A stretch of 64,000 nucleotides of DNA from Acanthornis magna (Eukaryota; Chordata; Aves; Passeriformes; Acanthizidae). Shown here one piece after another: positions 24,101-35,880 of this stretch. The DNA is taken from NCBI GenBank assembly GCA_036785705.1, contig JAWUZG010000018.1, forward strand, positions 8,219,501-8,283,500. Direction: 5' to 3'. Each line of letters opens with the position of its first letter. Position 1 is the first letter of the stretch. The notes under the pieces were generated by a model. That model had not been told where the DNA came from and searched no databases. It saw nothing but the letters and a program-made list of their open reading frames with translations. Both the position numbers and the translations under genes were made by a program.

Positions 24101-27100
24101 TCCAGGGACATCTCATGACTTCAGAGCTCCTAAGCAACTCTTTATTTATAAATTCTTCATAATTTGAATGAGATTGTCCTTGTTTTAGTACTTGGAATTG
24201 TCAAAATGTAGAGAAAAATGGATGTATGCCTTGCAACTTCTGACCAAATCCAAAACCTCCATGCAACATCAGCAACAGAGGCAATCCATGTATGATCTTC
24301 CACAAGGAAGTTAAATCTCTTGTTTCATTTTCATACCGTGGTGCAGATTTGTCGTCTTCTTCAGTGCTTTTGGATTCCCTCAGGTTGCCTAGTTGGTAGT
24401 TTTGCTGTGCTCAGTGTCTGTTACTGTCATGTGGTTTATTTGCTAATTTCTCATTAGATCGAGTTTCTGGATTCCAAAAGCCTTTGCTCTTCAGCACTCC
24501 TTTTTATCCATTTTTAAAAAATATTTTTAAATTGTTGAAAGAAGACAACATATGAGGTAAAATGTCTTTTTAAATGTCACTGATGAATTTGCCATACACA
24601 TTCTAGGAACTGTCAGTTTAGATTTGCACCAACTAGGCCCCCAGAGAAATTCTATGACAGAAAGTAAGCTGTGAGATGTAAACACCTTCTATCTTTTTCT
24701 TTCCTATATAATGGAAAACATCAGTGGATCAATTTTTTGTCCAATTTAGGTAATGGCAGAGCTTGAATATGTGTTTGTAGGGCTGGCTAGTTTTATCTGT
24801 TTGAAAGCTGAAAATGAAGTTTAAGAGAAAATCAGTGAAGGAGATTGTATGTCTGCTCCCCAGGACCTTTCTCTTTTCTAATGTTCTTCCAACTTGAGCA
24901 GAAAATAAGAAATATGAGATTGCCTGTGGAAGTATTTGAAATGTTGCACCACAGGAAACTCCAACATGGAGCTCTTAAAACATTTATGAGCACTCTCCGT
25001 CAGCCTTATTGTGGGTTTCTCTGTAGCATGTGCAGGCAGCTCCTAATGGAAGCATAGGGAGCATAGCAAGGAGGCCTGGCAGCACAGTTAATTGCACAGG
25101 TGAAACAATAGTTTAGGAGAGCTCTTTCTTTTGGTGGGTTGCCAAAGGAGTGTGGAAGTGACACCATGGCAGTGAAAATTCCTGAGCTGTCCTCTGGCAG
25201 GAACAATGTGAGACGGAGTTCTTAGTGGTGGAATGACTTGGACACCTGCAACAAAGTTTGTCTCTAGGAAAATGACAGTTCAAAGAACTCCAGTTCTTGA
25301 AGGAAGTGTACAGACTTCAGCAACTTCCTTCCTTCCCCTTCTCCAGCCCTCACAAATATTTTTATTCTCAAAGATAAAATCATGTATTAAAAAGTCAAAT
25401 ATCTTCTATTCTACATCCTCAGGTGTTTGACCTACGTGCTGATTAGTTTAATCCAATGTACAATAAATATTTAATTGTTCATATAAAATAGAAGATCTTC
25501 ATGTGGAGGTGAAAAGAAATAGCATCTCTTGAAATTCCAGTTCCTAGAGAGCTGTAAGGAGACAGAAGTTCCATGCATGACAGGAAGAATAAGCAGATCA
25601 TGTGTTTGGAATGAAATTTTTTATTCGGTGTAAGCCCGTTAGCTTTAACGGTCTAAACGCCTCTAAATAACTCCTGCTCGATTTCATAAGTTTTTCTTCT
25701 TTTTTTCTAGATTTTTTTTTCCCCAGGGCTTGCTCTTGCTAGACATCTGTAGACTGCAGGACACACAGATCTTAATGAGAGAGGTTGATGTTCTGCCTCA
25801 TGTGCAGTCCCAACACCTGATCTAGTCCTAGAACTTTGTCTTTGTTGTTCAAAAGTTCCTGTTGAAACAGCAAAGTTGAATATATGTATTAAATTCTGTA
25901 GGTTAGTAATTTGCTTGCTTGCACTTTCTGTGTTTTCTACAAATCTTTCTCCAATAAATGGTTAATTTTTTAAAGTCACATTAGGGCCCAAACTAGCAAA
26001 GACACTGAAGCTTCACAGGTTCTCAGGATATCTAATGTTATGGATGGGTGCCCATGTACTGAGGCTCATTGCAATACAAAATTACATTCAGCAGGAGACT
26101 CAGAAGATTTAAAAATCTTTCTGCATTTGAACGAATGAAACTCATTTCTCTAAGAAAAGAAGGTATTGAACTCTTGTCTTTCTGAAGAAATAAAATCACA
26201 GAGAATAATTTATATAGATTTCTCAAAAGCAAATGTTGATGAACCTCCTTAAGCTCCCTGAACACCCCAGTAGTGGAGGTTTACAAATCGCTGGCCACAT
26301 TCAGCAAGCACATCCATCTGGGCTTCACTCAAGTTCCATGACAAAGAGGTTTCCAACACCCTCGCAGGAAGCTGCAAAGAGCTGCTCCTTGTGGTTTTAG
26401 TTGTTATTCTGCAGTTGCCAGAATCGTGGCTATGTTTAGCTTTTCTGACACACTGCTGAGAAACTGGGTGACCTGCCAGTAAATGTGCTCTCCTCTGCAG
26501 GAACCCTACCTGCTTCTGTCCACACCCTGTTCTAGAACACTTCTGCACTGATGTAACAGCACATTGAATAACTTCCTTTCTAACTTTATCAGGAATGCAA
26601 AGATCATTTAAAGCTGTGTTTTATCAGTGGGATGGTCAGAGCTTCAGCTCACCTCGCTCTTCCAGTAATTTGCAGGGATCCAAGTCAGGATCCTTCTCTT
26701 TCTCCCAAACCAAAAGCAAAAAGAAAATCTTCTGGGCAGAAGAGCCATTCCCTTTCAGGTCAAAATAGAGATTAAAACTCTCAGACCTGGAGTTTCAAGG
26801 TACCAGGACACACAGCATCAGTCACCACAAGTGTTCAGTCAGTGGGAGTTTGATGAGACATATATTTAATGGTTGTGTTAAGATCTTAAAGAAAATTTTG
26901 TCCTTCCTGAGTATGTTTGCATTTCTCAGATTTTCAGACTGGACTGGTCCTTTCTCAGTGTATTTATACTCACTGTATTCATATAAAAACTCCAGTGAGA
27001 TTATTAGCCTTCATATTGCTTTTGCAAGGAGAATGAAGAGCTGTTTCTCACAAAATGTAACTTTCTCCAACCACTCTTCAGGGCTTGTTTCATCTTACAC

Positions 27101-30100
27101 TTTCTGGGCTGCAACAGTCAAAGTTATTTTAAACTTGTCACAAATTAGCAGAGAATTGTGTAACCCCTTGTTAGTATGGGAACCAACAGATCAGACCAGG
27201 TTCTGTACTGATGTTAATTGCTCCGTCTCTGTTTGAAGTCAATGGCACTGAATTATTTCCTGATAACAGAGGACTCAACCTTTCATTTTTCTTTTGACAC
27301 ACAAGCATTGGTTATGCTGAGTGGAAATCTCATTTGTGAAGTTTTACAGACCTGGGCTGAGACGCTTTGTATGCTAACACTAGAGATCTTATCTTGTATC
27401 CTTTTCTGTGGCTTTCACTGCAAAGTATAACCTCCTATTTCTATTATAGCCTCATACAGTTTTTTGAAAAAAAATCAGTAAGTCTTTTAGAAAAGAGGGG
27501 ATGTCTCTTTCCCTCATCTTTTGTCTCCATCCTTCTCATGTAGTTTTCCCCATCACACCTCTATTTCTAGCATGTAATCTTTTGTACTCCTATTCAAGTT
27601 TTCCATCCTCTTTATTTTCCTCTTTGATTCTGTTTCTGGATTCTTACCAGCAACTGCATTCTTTGCTTTGTTGCTCTATGATTAGAGTTTTATTTCCAGT
27701 TATTATCTTGCTATGTGAATTTTCTGAAATATCTATCATCTGGAGTTGCATCTAGTAATTTAAAATATTTCCATTTATGTCCCCTCCCTTCTACCCTCTC
27801 TCTGTCCATCTTTGCCATAAAGATTCAGAAATATTTGTTGATAATATGTGAATCTTTTTTGTACTTTTGCATACTCAGTTTTTTTCTTTATATAGATCAG
27901 GCATTTCACTGATTACTGATTACTGAAGTTATACTTTTTACTTATTGTATGGCAATAAATTAAAGAAGAATGTATTATTCTGTTTGCCATTTACATGTGG
28001 ATTTTTCTGCCTTTAAAACTGAGATTTAATTATGAAATTCAATTCTGTCTGCAAAATTCTTGCAGCTTTTTGAGACTTCTTTGAAGATTAATAGTTGTCT
28101 AATTATAATAATGGTGTTAATATAAGCAGTTTTCTGAAGGAAGTAAAGAGCTGGATTTCTGTAAGGGTTTGGTTAGAACAGTCTTATCTAGGGCACTTAA
28201 CTGTCACCTGCTTCAAGAAAATGTTCTGGGTTTAAAAAACATGACAGAAAAAATATTTCCAAGGGGAGATAAAAAATTTAGATCATTTCAGTGATCTAAT
28301 TCATAGAAATGATCTGCAACCAATTTTATTGGCACATACTATGTAAGGATAAAGGAGAAGGTCCCTGAAGGGAGAGTAAACTTCAGTGCAGAGCTAAGGA
28401 CAGCAGGTATACATGGCACAGGGCAGCATGGGCATGGAAATTTCTTAAGTTCACACCATTTTCAACATAAAAATAAACCTGTCGCAAACTTGTAAACCTC
28501 CCCCCAGCATGACTGTGTGCTCTAGAGCATGAGGTGCTTGGCATGCTTAGGCATTCTGAGTAGCTTGGGGCACCATCATGCATATCCAGACTGCATGGCA
28601 GCAATGAGGTCCAACAGTCACACACTCAGCTTTTTAATGTTTTGGTGCTTAAGTCTCAGCTGTTGTGTAATATCTACCTTTGACGATGTTCTCAGTACTG
28701 AAGAAGGAAAAGGACAAAGTCAACCAAGTGCTTATGGTCTTCCAAAACCTTTCCATAATGGATACTCAGACAGTCAGTTCATTGCAAGAATTATGGGGAA
28801 ACTCACACTATAGAACTGCAGGAAACTTTAAATTATGGATTTGTATATGTTGATACTCACACGATTATGCTCACATAAACTTGGGCAACTTCAGTGAAAT
28901 AAATTTCTTTTATTGTGGCCTCTTGCATTTTAACAATGTTTAAATAATAGCTGACCCAGATGAAGAAACCGTCAAAAGTTATCACTGCCCTGAAATCAAG
29001 CCATAGAAATGATCTGTTCCTAATAACTAGGATTTCTTCAAAGAAAATACCAGTCCTTAATCTTTGTATTTGCATGTCTCTTCCTAAGTTGTACAAAGAA
29101 TTTGGAAAGTGTGTAGGCGAATGCAAAAGTACATTTGGAGGCAAATGTGAGGGAATCGTCTTTGGTACTCGACAGCCATGGTTATACGAAGAGGTTAAAA
29201 TGTGACAAATCATAAAGAAGAAATAGCACAGTGCACAAAAGAGAGGTAGCCCAGTCCCAGTAATGACAGCCTCGTCCTCAGATAAACATATCTTACTGAG
29301 GAAATCATATCTTAATGAGGAAATGCTCATTTCCCCCTCATATTTTTGAAATTTATGAATGTATAACCTGCTTGTTTACTTCCAAGTAATTGTCATCCAG
29401 ATTCCCGCTTGAAGCCTCACCTTGTCACTTATGTTCTAATTTTAGAGGGAAGCTAATTTTTTAACAGTGAATGAAGATTACTTCATTTTCCAATTTTAAT
29501 TTTTTCATAGGTTTTGATCCAGGAAAGCTGAACATCAATAGAATTGGTCCTGGATTCCCAATAGGAGGAGAGATGAGCACCTTAAACCTTTGATTTTTCA
29601 ATTCTAGAAACAAGATGGGCTTGCAAGGAGAGCAATGAGTTTCTTAAAAGTAAGTTCCATCTGCTGCACAATGTTGAGAACAGGACTTCTTCAGTAGTAG
29701 AAAAAATAAGTTTATTTTTGAAAAAGTTCCACTAATTTAAGAAAATTATGAAATTAAGATGTTCCCACTTCTGCTCCATTTAAATCCCATTTTTAAAAAT
29801 TTCATATGTCTTTTTATGTCTGAGTGGTGGCTAGACTTCTTTCCGTTCTTTATTATTTTTTTCTTATTCATTCCTTGTTTTTGCTGTACTTTCCCTCTCT
29901 GAAATTCAGTAAATTTAGCGTAGGAGGAAGGGAAATAGGACCTAATGAAGTTAATTTGGTCAATGACTGTGGTATGTCATACATTGTTTAATACAGAAGT
30001 AATAGAAGGTGGTCAATGTGACACCAAACTTTCTGAAGACACAAAAAGGATTTGAAGAAACCAAAGGTCAGTGTACCTGGCTTTTTTACTGGACAGATGT

Positions 30101-33100
30101 GTAGATTCAGGCAGTATTTTTGTCTACTTAGCTGAACGACCATCTAAATGTCAATATCCTTTTGCATATTAAATAAATGTTAAGGATTCTCTCAGAGAAA
30201 ATGCAGAAATATGAAATCATTCCTTAACCAGTTAAACACACTTTAGAGTAAGTGATGAGTATCCTGTGTGCTAGAGTTAGTAGAGAAATGGTTAGAGGTT
30301 ATCTGAGGGAAGATTTGCTCTATAGGGGGAACTCCTAATTCACACATCTGCTAGGGGTTCTCTGAAGTCAACAGCATATCAGTAGGGATGATCAAACTAA
30401 TATTGTTGGAGAAATGAAGCTGTCACAGGAAATAAAGAAAAGTCTGCTCATAGGTCAGCAACTGTTTAAAAGATATGAAATAGAAGGTAGAGTATATACT
30501 TGGTTGTGACAATAGAAGACAGTTGGAAGTGAGATCCCTGTGCTACATAGCATAATTTAAAAAATATGGGAAAGGTATAAATAGGGAAGTAATAGAGATT
30601 GTATATGATTTTTATGGTATGATTTTTAAACCAGAAATATTTAAAGGTGACTGTCAAAAGTTTCAGAAAATTTTCATGCTCACTAAATGGTACAGTGGCA
30701 AAAATGAAGTGACAGTAACTGTCATAGATGCAAAGCAATGTAAATGAATAAAAATAGACTCTGATAGTATCCAGGTAACTAGGGCTAAAGCTATTATGAA
30801 CAATAAAGAAAGAGAAAGGTTCTTCATATTTTTTTAAAAACCTAGAAAAGGCATGAAGTGAAGCACAGATGCCTCATTAAAACTTTCAGTGCTTAAGAGA
30901 ATCTGAAGTGAAACTTGAATTTTGACTGCATGTTTTTGGCTAATCCACTTACTCTTCACCTGTATGGTCACAGATCTGGAGACAAGTTTTCTCTTTAATA
31001 AGAGTTCAACTCCAAGGACAGAGAAGAAGCTTTTCAAAGCTGCATAAGCAGAAGCTGGGCTCCAATTTCACTGGCTTCCTGTAGAGATGAAGTACCATAT
31101 AAACATATGTGTCTTTATTTACCTCCTCCCCATAACCACCTACACACAAACTAGCCTAGTTTCTCATCCACACCGTGTGGGCAGAGAATGGGAAAATAGC
31201 TCCTGAGAGATGCTCTTGCTCTCTCGTTGCAAGAAAGAGAGAAGCCTTGGCTGCTCCTAAGGTGGTCTCAGCACAGCCACTCAGTAACAAACCAAGGCTC
31301 TGCCCTGGCGAGAGAATTGCACATCCTACTTCTGTCGCAAGTGAAAAGCTGAGTCAAAAGTCTGGGTGCCAGGGCAGCCACAAATATCAGCCTCTCCTGA
31401 CAAGACCTGTTATCTTCACTTAGCTAATCTGAGGTTTAGCACTTTCCCCTCCTTACCCCCACCCCCAGACCGCCAGACTTCAAATGGCTGAATTAGCTTC
31501 CCTGTGTCAAACAACGTAGAATTTTGAGTTAAGCATTATCAAAATCTTCCTCAAAGATGTACCCTAGCTTTCCTTAACACGAAAATATGGTTTTACCCAT
31601 CAAAAATGTATTTGCACCTATCTAAAGCTGAATAATGGTTTTCTTGGGTTATCTAGAGTTGATGGAAAAGAAACATTGCATTTGATCTAAACCAATTGTA
31701 TTCAACACCCAATACTTTATTTCAATAATTTTTTAAATGAGGAAATGTTATCAGTAGGATCAAAGGACATTACAGTACAAAAACAGTTTCATGAAAATCA
31801 GTGATTTGATTTTGAAATTATTTTGCAAGTTTTTCTAGATATTTTTAGAGTGTAAAAATTGAATGACTAAGCAATGTTATCAAATATTTTGCTCAGGAAA
31901 AGAAAGCAGTGGTTGTAAAATCTCACTATATTTCAAACAGTCTCTCATCCTTAGAATCTACCATTAATAATAATTTTTAAGAAGATGAGATTTTATTCTA
32001 AGTTTCCACCTTGGGGGAGTTTTCTTTTTATCTTGGCATTGCAAACCTTTGAAAAGAAGCATTTCGAATGGAAGGCATGACAGATCTTTTAAATGGAATA
32101 TGCAGCTACTGAGCTCCACACTATAATTACTGTCATACTGAAGAAGGTTAAATATTTATGAAGAATGTGCTTTTTATCAGTCAGTCTAATTTTTAAACCT
32201 GGATTCTGTAATTGCATTGAAATGCCAATAATCAAAGGGGGGCTCTTTCTTGGCAGGCATAAGATTTTCACCAGTCTCATTTATTTGTGAAATGTGGCCA
32301 ATATAAATAAATTCCGTGTAGTTTTTTTTCATTTTGGATCAAAATTATATTGAAACCAGTTATGCCAAATATCTCCTTAGGCAATGCCTGACTGTTTTTT
32401 GGGTGGTTTTTTTTTTTTTTTCCCCATAGATTAGAAATTGGGCTTCCCTCTTTTAGCTATACTGAATTTTATATTCAGTCACTTTGTGAATTTCTTCCTC
32501 CTTAAATTTGGTTAGGTTAAATAGCAGAGCAAAAATTAATCTTACAGTCTTAGTAGCATATTTTGCTATACTGAAATCATGCAGTAAACTTCTGAATAGT
32601 TTCCTGCCAAAATTTACTTCATGACCCAAATTTCCCTGATGCTTGCACTTTAATAAGTTTGTCAAAAGTATGTTCCAAATTCTGGTTTTACCAAGGTTAT
32701 TACAGGTGCCTTTTACCTCATATGGCAATCCTATAATCAAAATACTAATAAAACAAAGAAGTGAAAATATTGTTTCTTTTTAGTAATTTGATTGATTCAC
32801 ATCAAGCCCCAGTATTTTTATATGACTGTTTTATGCAAATTAATCTACAATACTGGTCTGAAGAGATATACTAGAAAACTTGCCCTAAAGGATGTACAGA
32901 CTGTGATTTAATTAATCAGGCTTTTAAAACTTCTGCTGAGGGTTCTCCATCTGGAGAAGCAATGCATAGTGCTGAAGCCCATCAGTCTAGAGACCATCCT
33001 GTGCTTTCTCACAAAGTATTCCAGTCATTGGGAGGAGATGGAGTGGACACTGCCTCAAATACCACCAGCTTTTGGGGTGCAAACTACCTCAGCTCCCTGA

Positions 33101-35029
33101 GCAGCACATCCAGGATGTGATTAATGGAACAAGAATAAATGTCTAAAGAATGTCAGGTCAGCCAGCCTTCCAAATGTTTCCTTATTTCTATGAGCTGGAA
33201 AGGAACAGACAGAGCCATTTGAAGTTGTATGAAAAGAATTGCTGCCTGCTGGTATTCATAGGAACCCTGCTATGGCACAGCCTTGTTCTAGGAGAAAGCA
33301 AGTCCTCCTCAGCTGTGTGAAAGGTATGCCCTTGTCCTGGGGAGGAGGTGCTGGACCCTGCTTCCCGGAGAGCTGGAAGGACCACCCCCAGAGCAACAGA
33401 GTGAGCACTCGGTAGTGCAGTGTTTTCTGATGGGTACTCAGAGCAGCTTTCTGTTAGCAGAGCAGGGCAGCCCTTCTGAGAGATCCACGTCTCATTGTGC
33501 ACGAGATAGGGAATGTTAAGGGACACAATTGTCGGGCGAGTTACATTCACTGAAGCATTTTTCATCCTAAGAAGGCCTAGCTTTTCACAACTTCCAGAAA
33601 ATATTGTAAGGGCTAAAAGTGTCAACAAAGCTGAGTCATGAAGCATCTTGTACTTAAAATTAATTTGCTCTTTTTCATTTAATTACTATTTAAGTAACCA
33701 CTTAGAATTTTTAAAAAATGGCATTTACAGAATGCATTTTCTTCCACTTAAGCTATAAAGCTTGGAATATATACTTTCAGAATTTGTTATGAATTTAGTA
33801 TTGACTATTTATGACTCTCTCAGCTTTCAGTTTTGTTCGGTTGCCAGCCTCAATGCAGAGTTAAACCCTGGGAAATGGCAACAAGGTTGTTAAAGAAGTG
33901 CCTTAGAAGGTAGAACAATGACACAGATAAGGCAGCCTAAGGTACATAACTTCAAAGAATTTTAGATATGAGTGGCTGCTGGGCTATTGGGAGACTAACT
34001 GGCTCCGTGTAGGCTGGAATGGGGTACTCTTCCTAGGGCTATGCCTGGGTTCAGCAGAGATCTGAAACTTCAAAGACTTTAGAAAAGGGGAGGGGGCATT
34101 AATGGATTAGGAAAGGCTATGAGGGATGAATCAATGGAAAGCTGACAGTCAAATTGCAAGAGACATGGGAAAATATCAAGTGTGGTTAGCTGAGTGGGGT
34201 GTTGGGGTTTTTTTATTTTGTTTTGTTTTCCTTTACTTCCAGAAATGAGGTTAGTTCAGTTCATGAGAAAATAAAAGTTTCACACAGTTCTGTATATGTT
34301 CCTACTTTTCCAGAATTCATGTTTCACTTCTTGTTTCTCAGGTGCAATCATGTAGCTGTGAATCTGTACATATGTTTAAGAAACCATTATGACCAATTGT
34401 GACTCAGATAAATCCTGGGAGAGGTTAAGCTGTGAATCCCACTAAAGAGAGACAAAATAAAGATCTAGCTTATTTGATATACATTCTTGAAGGTCCAAAA
34501 GAATGAGAGTTTCATATATCTATTAGCTGTGGCAATGATGTTAATATTTTGTCTCCAATATTACATTAAAAGAAGTGTATAAATCTGATTCTTCTCCTCA
34601 GTAAAGGCAGACTGAGGACTGTCAAGACCATCATAGACCATTTAGATTGTGTCTGTTTTGTCCAGAGTGACCTTGTAAAGAAGTTATCTGTGTTGGTAAT
34701 GTAGAAAATGAAAACATTGCATCATTTCACCTTTGTTATGTCTCTGTTAATTCTTTTTTCATTTATTCTCTATTAAGTAGAAGTGTTTCTTGCAAAGCTG
34801 TTCTACATCCTTTGCTGCTTTATATTCACAGGTGCATAAAGGATTAACTTTGAACTCCTTTTATATTGTGTTAATAGAATTGTATTGCATATATTGCTGA
34901 TCAGCTTCTGGCAGGTGCAAATGCCTTTAGGTGGTCTCTTGTGGCTTTTTTTTTGATTCCCTTAGTTTTGAGTTGAACATGATTTGAAGGGGCAGTTAAT
35001 GTTGAACTAGGTTGCTACATTCAGAAAAG
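21160..35029. other. Gene desert, no gene established
   Basis: About 13.9 kb with no recognised gene or repeat. Points of note are a 32-bp tandem duplication (23,275-23,330), a CpG-bearing palindromic patch (25,624-25,682), overlapping open frames on both strands at 28,857-29,330, a 152-codon ORF with a signal-peptide-like start (33,188-33,646, minus; see findings), and a T-run at about 32,408-32,422. Confidence 0.55.
23275..23330. repeat. 32-bp tandem duplication, two copies
   Basis: The unit begins tggtattgtaccagcaagca at 23,275 and recurs as tggtattgtatcagtaagca at 23,307, with two differences in the first 20 bases. It appears to be a local slippage or duplication event. Confidence 0.75.
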
Positions 35030-35480
35030 TATGCTCAGAAGGGTCTGGAGGGGAAGCTTTATGAGGAGTGGCTGAGGTCACTTGGTCTGTTCAGCCTGCA
35101 GGAGACTGAGGGGAGACCTCACTTACAACCTCCTCATCAGGTGAAGAGCAGGGACAGGTACAGATCTTTGGTACACTTTGGTGTACAGATCTTTGGTGTC
35201 TAGTGACAGGATTCAAGGGAATGGCCTGAAATTGCATCAGGGGAGGTTTAGGGCTGGATATCAGGAAAAGGTTTTTTCCCAGGAGGGTGGTTGGGCACTG
35301 GAACAGGCTCCCCAGGGAAGTGATTACAGCGCCAAACCCAACAGAGTTCCAGAAACATTTGGACAATGCTCCCAGGACAATCACATGGTGTGATCTTTGA
35401 TGTGTCCTGTGCAGGTACAGGAGCTGGACTCAATGACCTTTCCAACTAAGTACATTCTGTGATTCTAGGATTCCATGATT
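35030..35480 (+). mobile_element. CR1 LINE 3' end, plus orientation
   Basis: In sense orientation it reads gggtctggaggggaagcttt, then aggagtggctgaggtcactt, the ORF2 C-terminal phrase giving GLEGKLYEEWLRSLGLFSLQ. It then carries the UTR with caggctccccagggaagtga and ends in the CR1 terminal repeat ttctgtgattctaggattcc near 35,456-35,480. A 15-base phrase (gtacagatctttggt) is duplicated at 35,158 and 35,183 within it. The copy is 5'-truncated and among the better preserved ones here. Confidence 0.92.
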
Positions 35481-35758
35481 GGTCCCATTATTGGTTTTGC
35501 TTAAAACGTGCTAGGCTGATCTCTTTGTTCTTCAAAACAATTTCAGTGTCCTTGAAAGTGCAGTCATTACAGGAATAATATTTGAGGAATTCAGAATAGA
35601 TAAACCATTAAATACAAATTCTAGCATTTGAGCGGAGTGGATATCTCTAGCAAGTAGCTCATCTGAGCTCTTTAACTTCAGTTACATTCCTTCAAATGTC
35701 ACTGATTTGGAAGGCACTGGGAGTTGGGGGCAAATTGAAGCAGAGATAAATGTTAGAA
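35481..35758. other. Intergenic, no gene seen
   Basis: Short unique spacer between the CR1 end and an AT-rich block. Confidence 0.6.
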
Positions 35759-35880
35759 TGATATTCTATATAATATTATCACATTATATAATATATATTA
35801 TCAATATAATTCTATATAATATTACATTATATTTTATTATTAATATAATAGATAATATATTATCTATTAATATAATTTAC
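35759..35880. repeat. AT-rich block with perfect palindrome
   Basis: Almost pure A/T over about 120 bases, dominated by TATAAT/ATTATA-type words. It contains a 22-bp perfect palindrome at 35,847-35,868, centred on ATATAT. Such blocks readily form cruciforms and vary in length. Confidence 0.85.
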
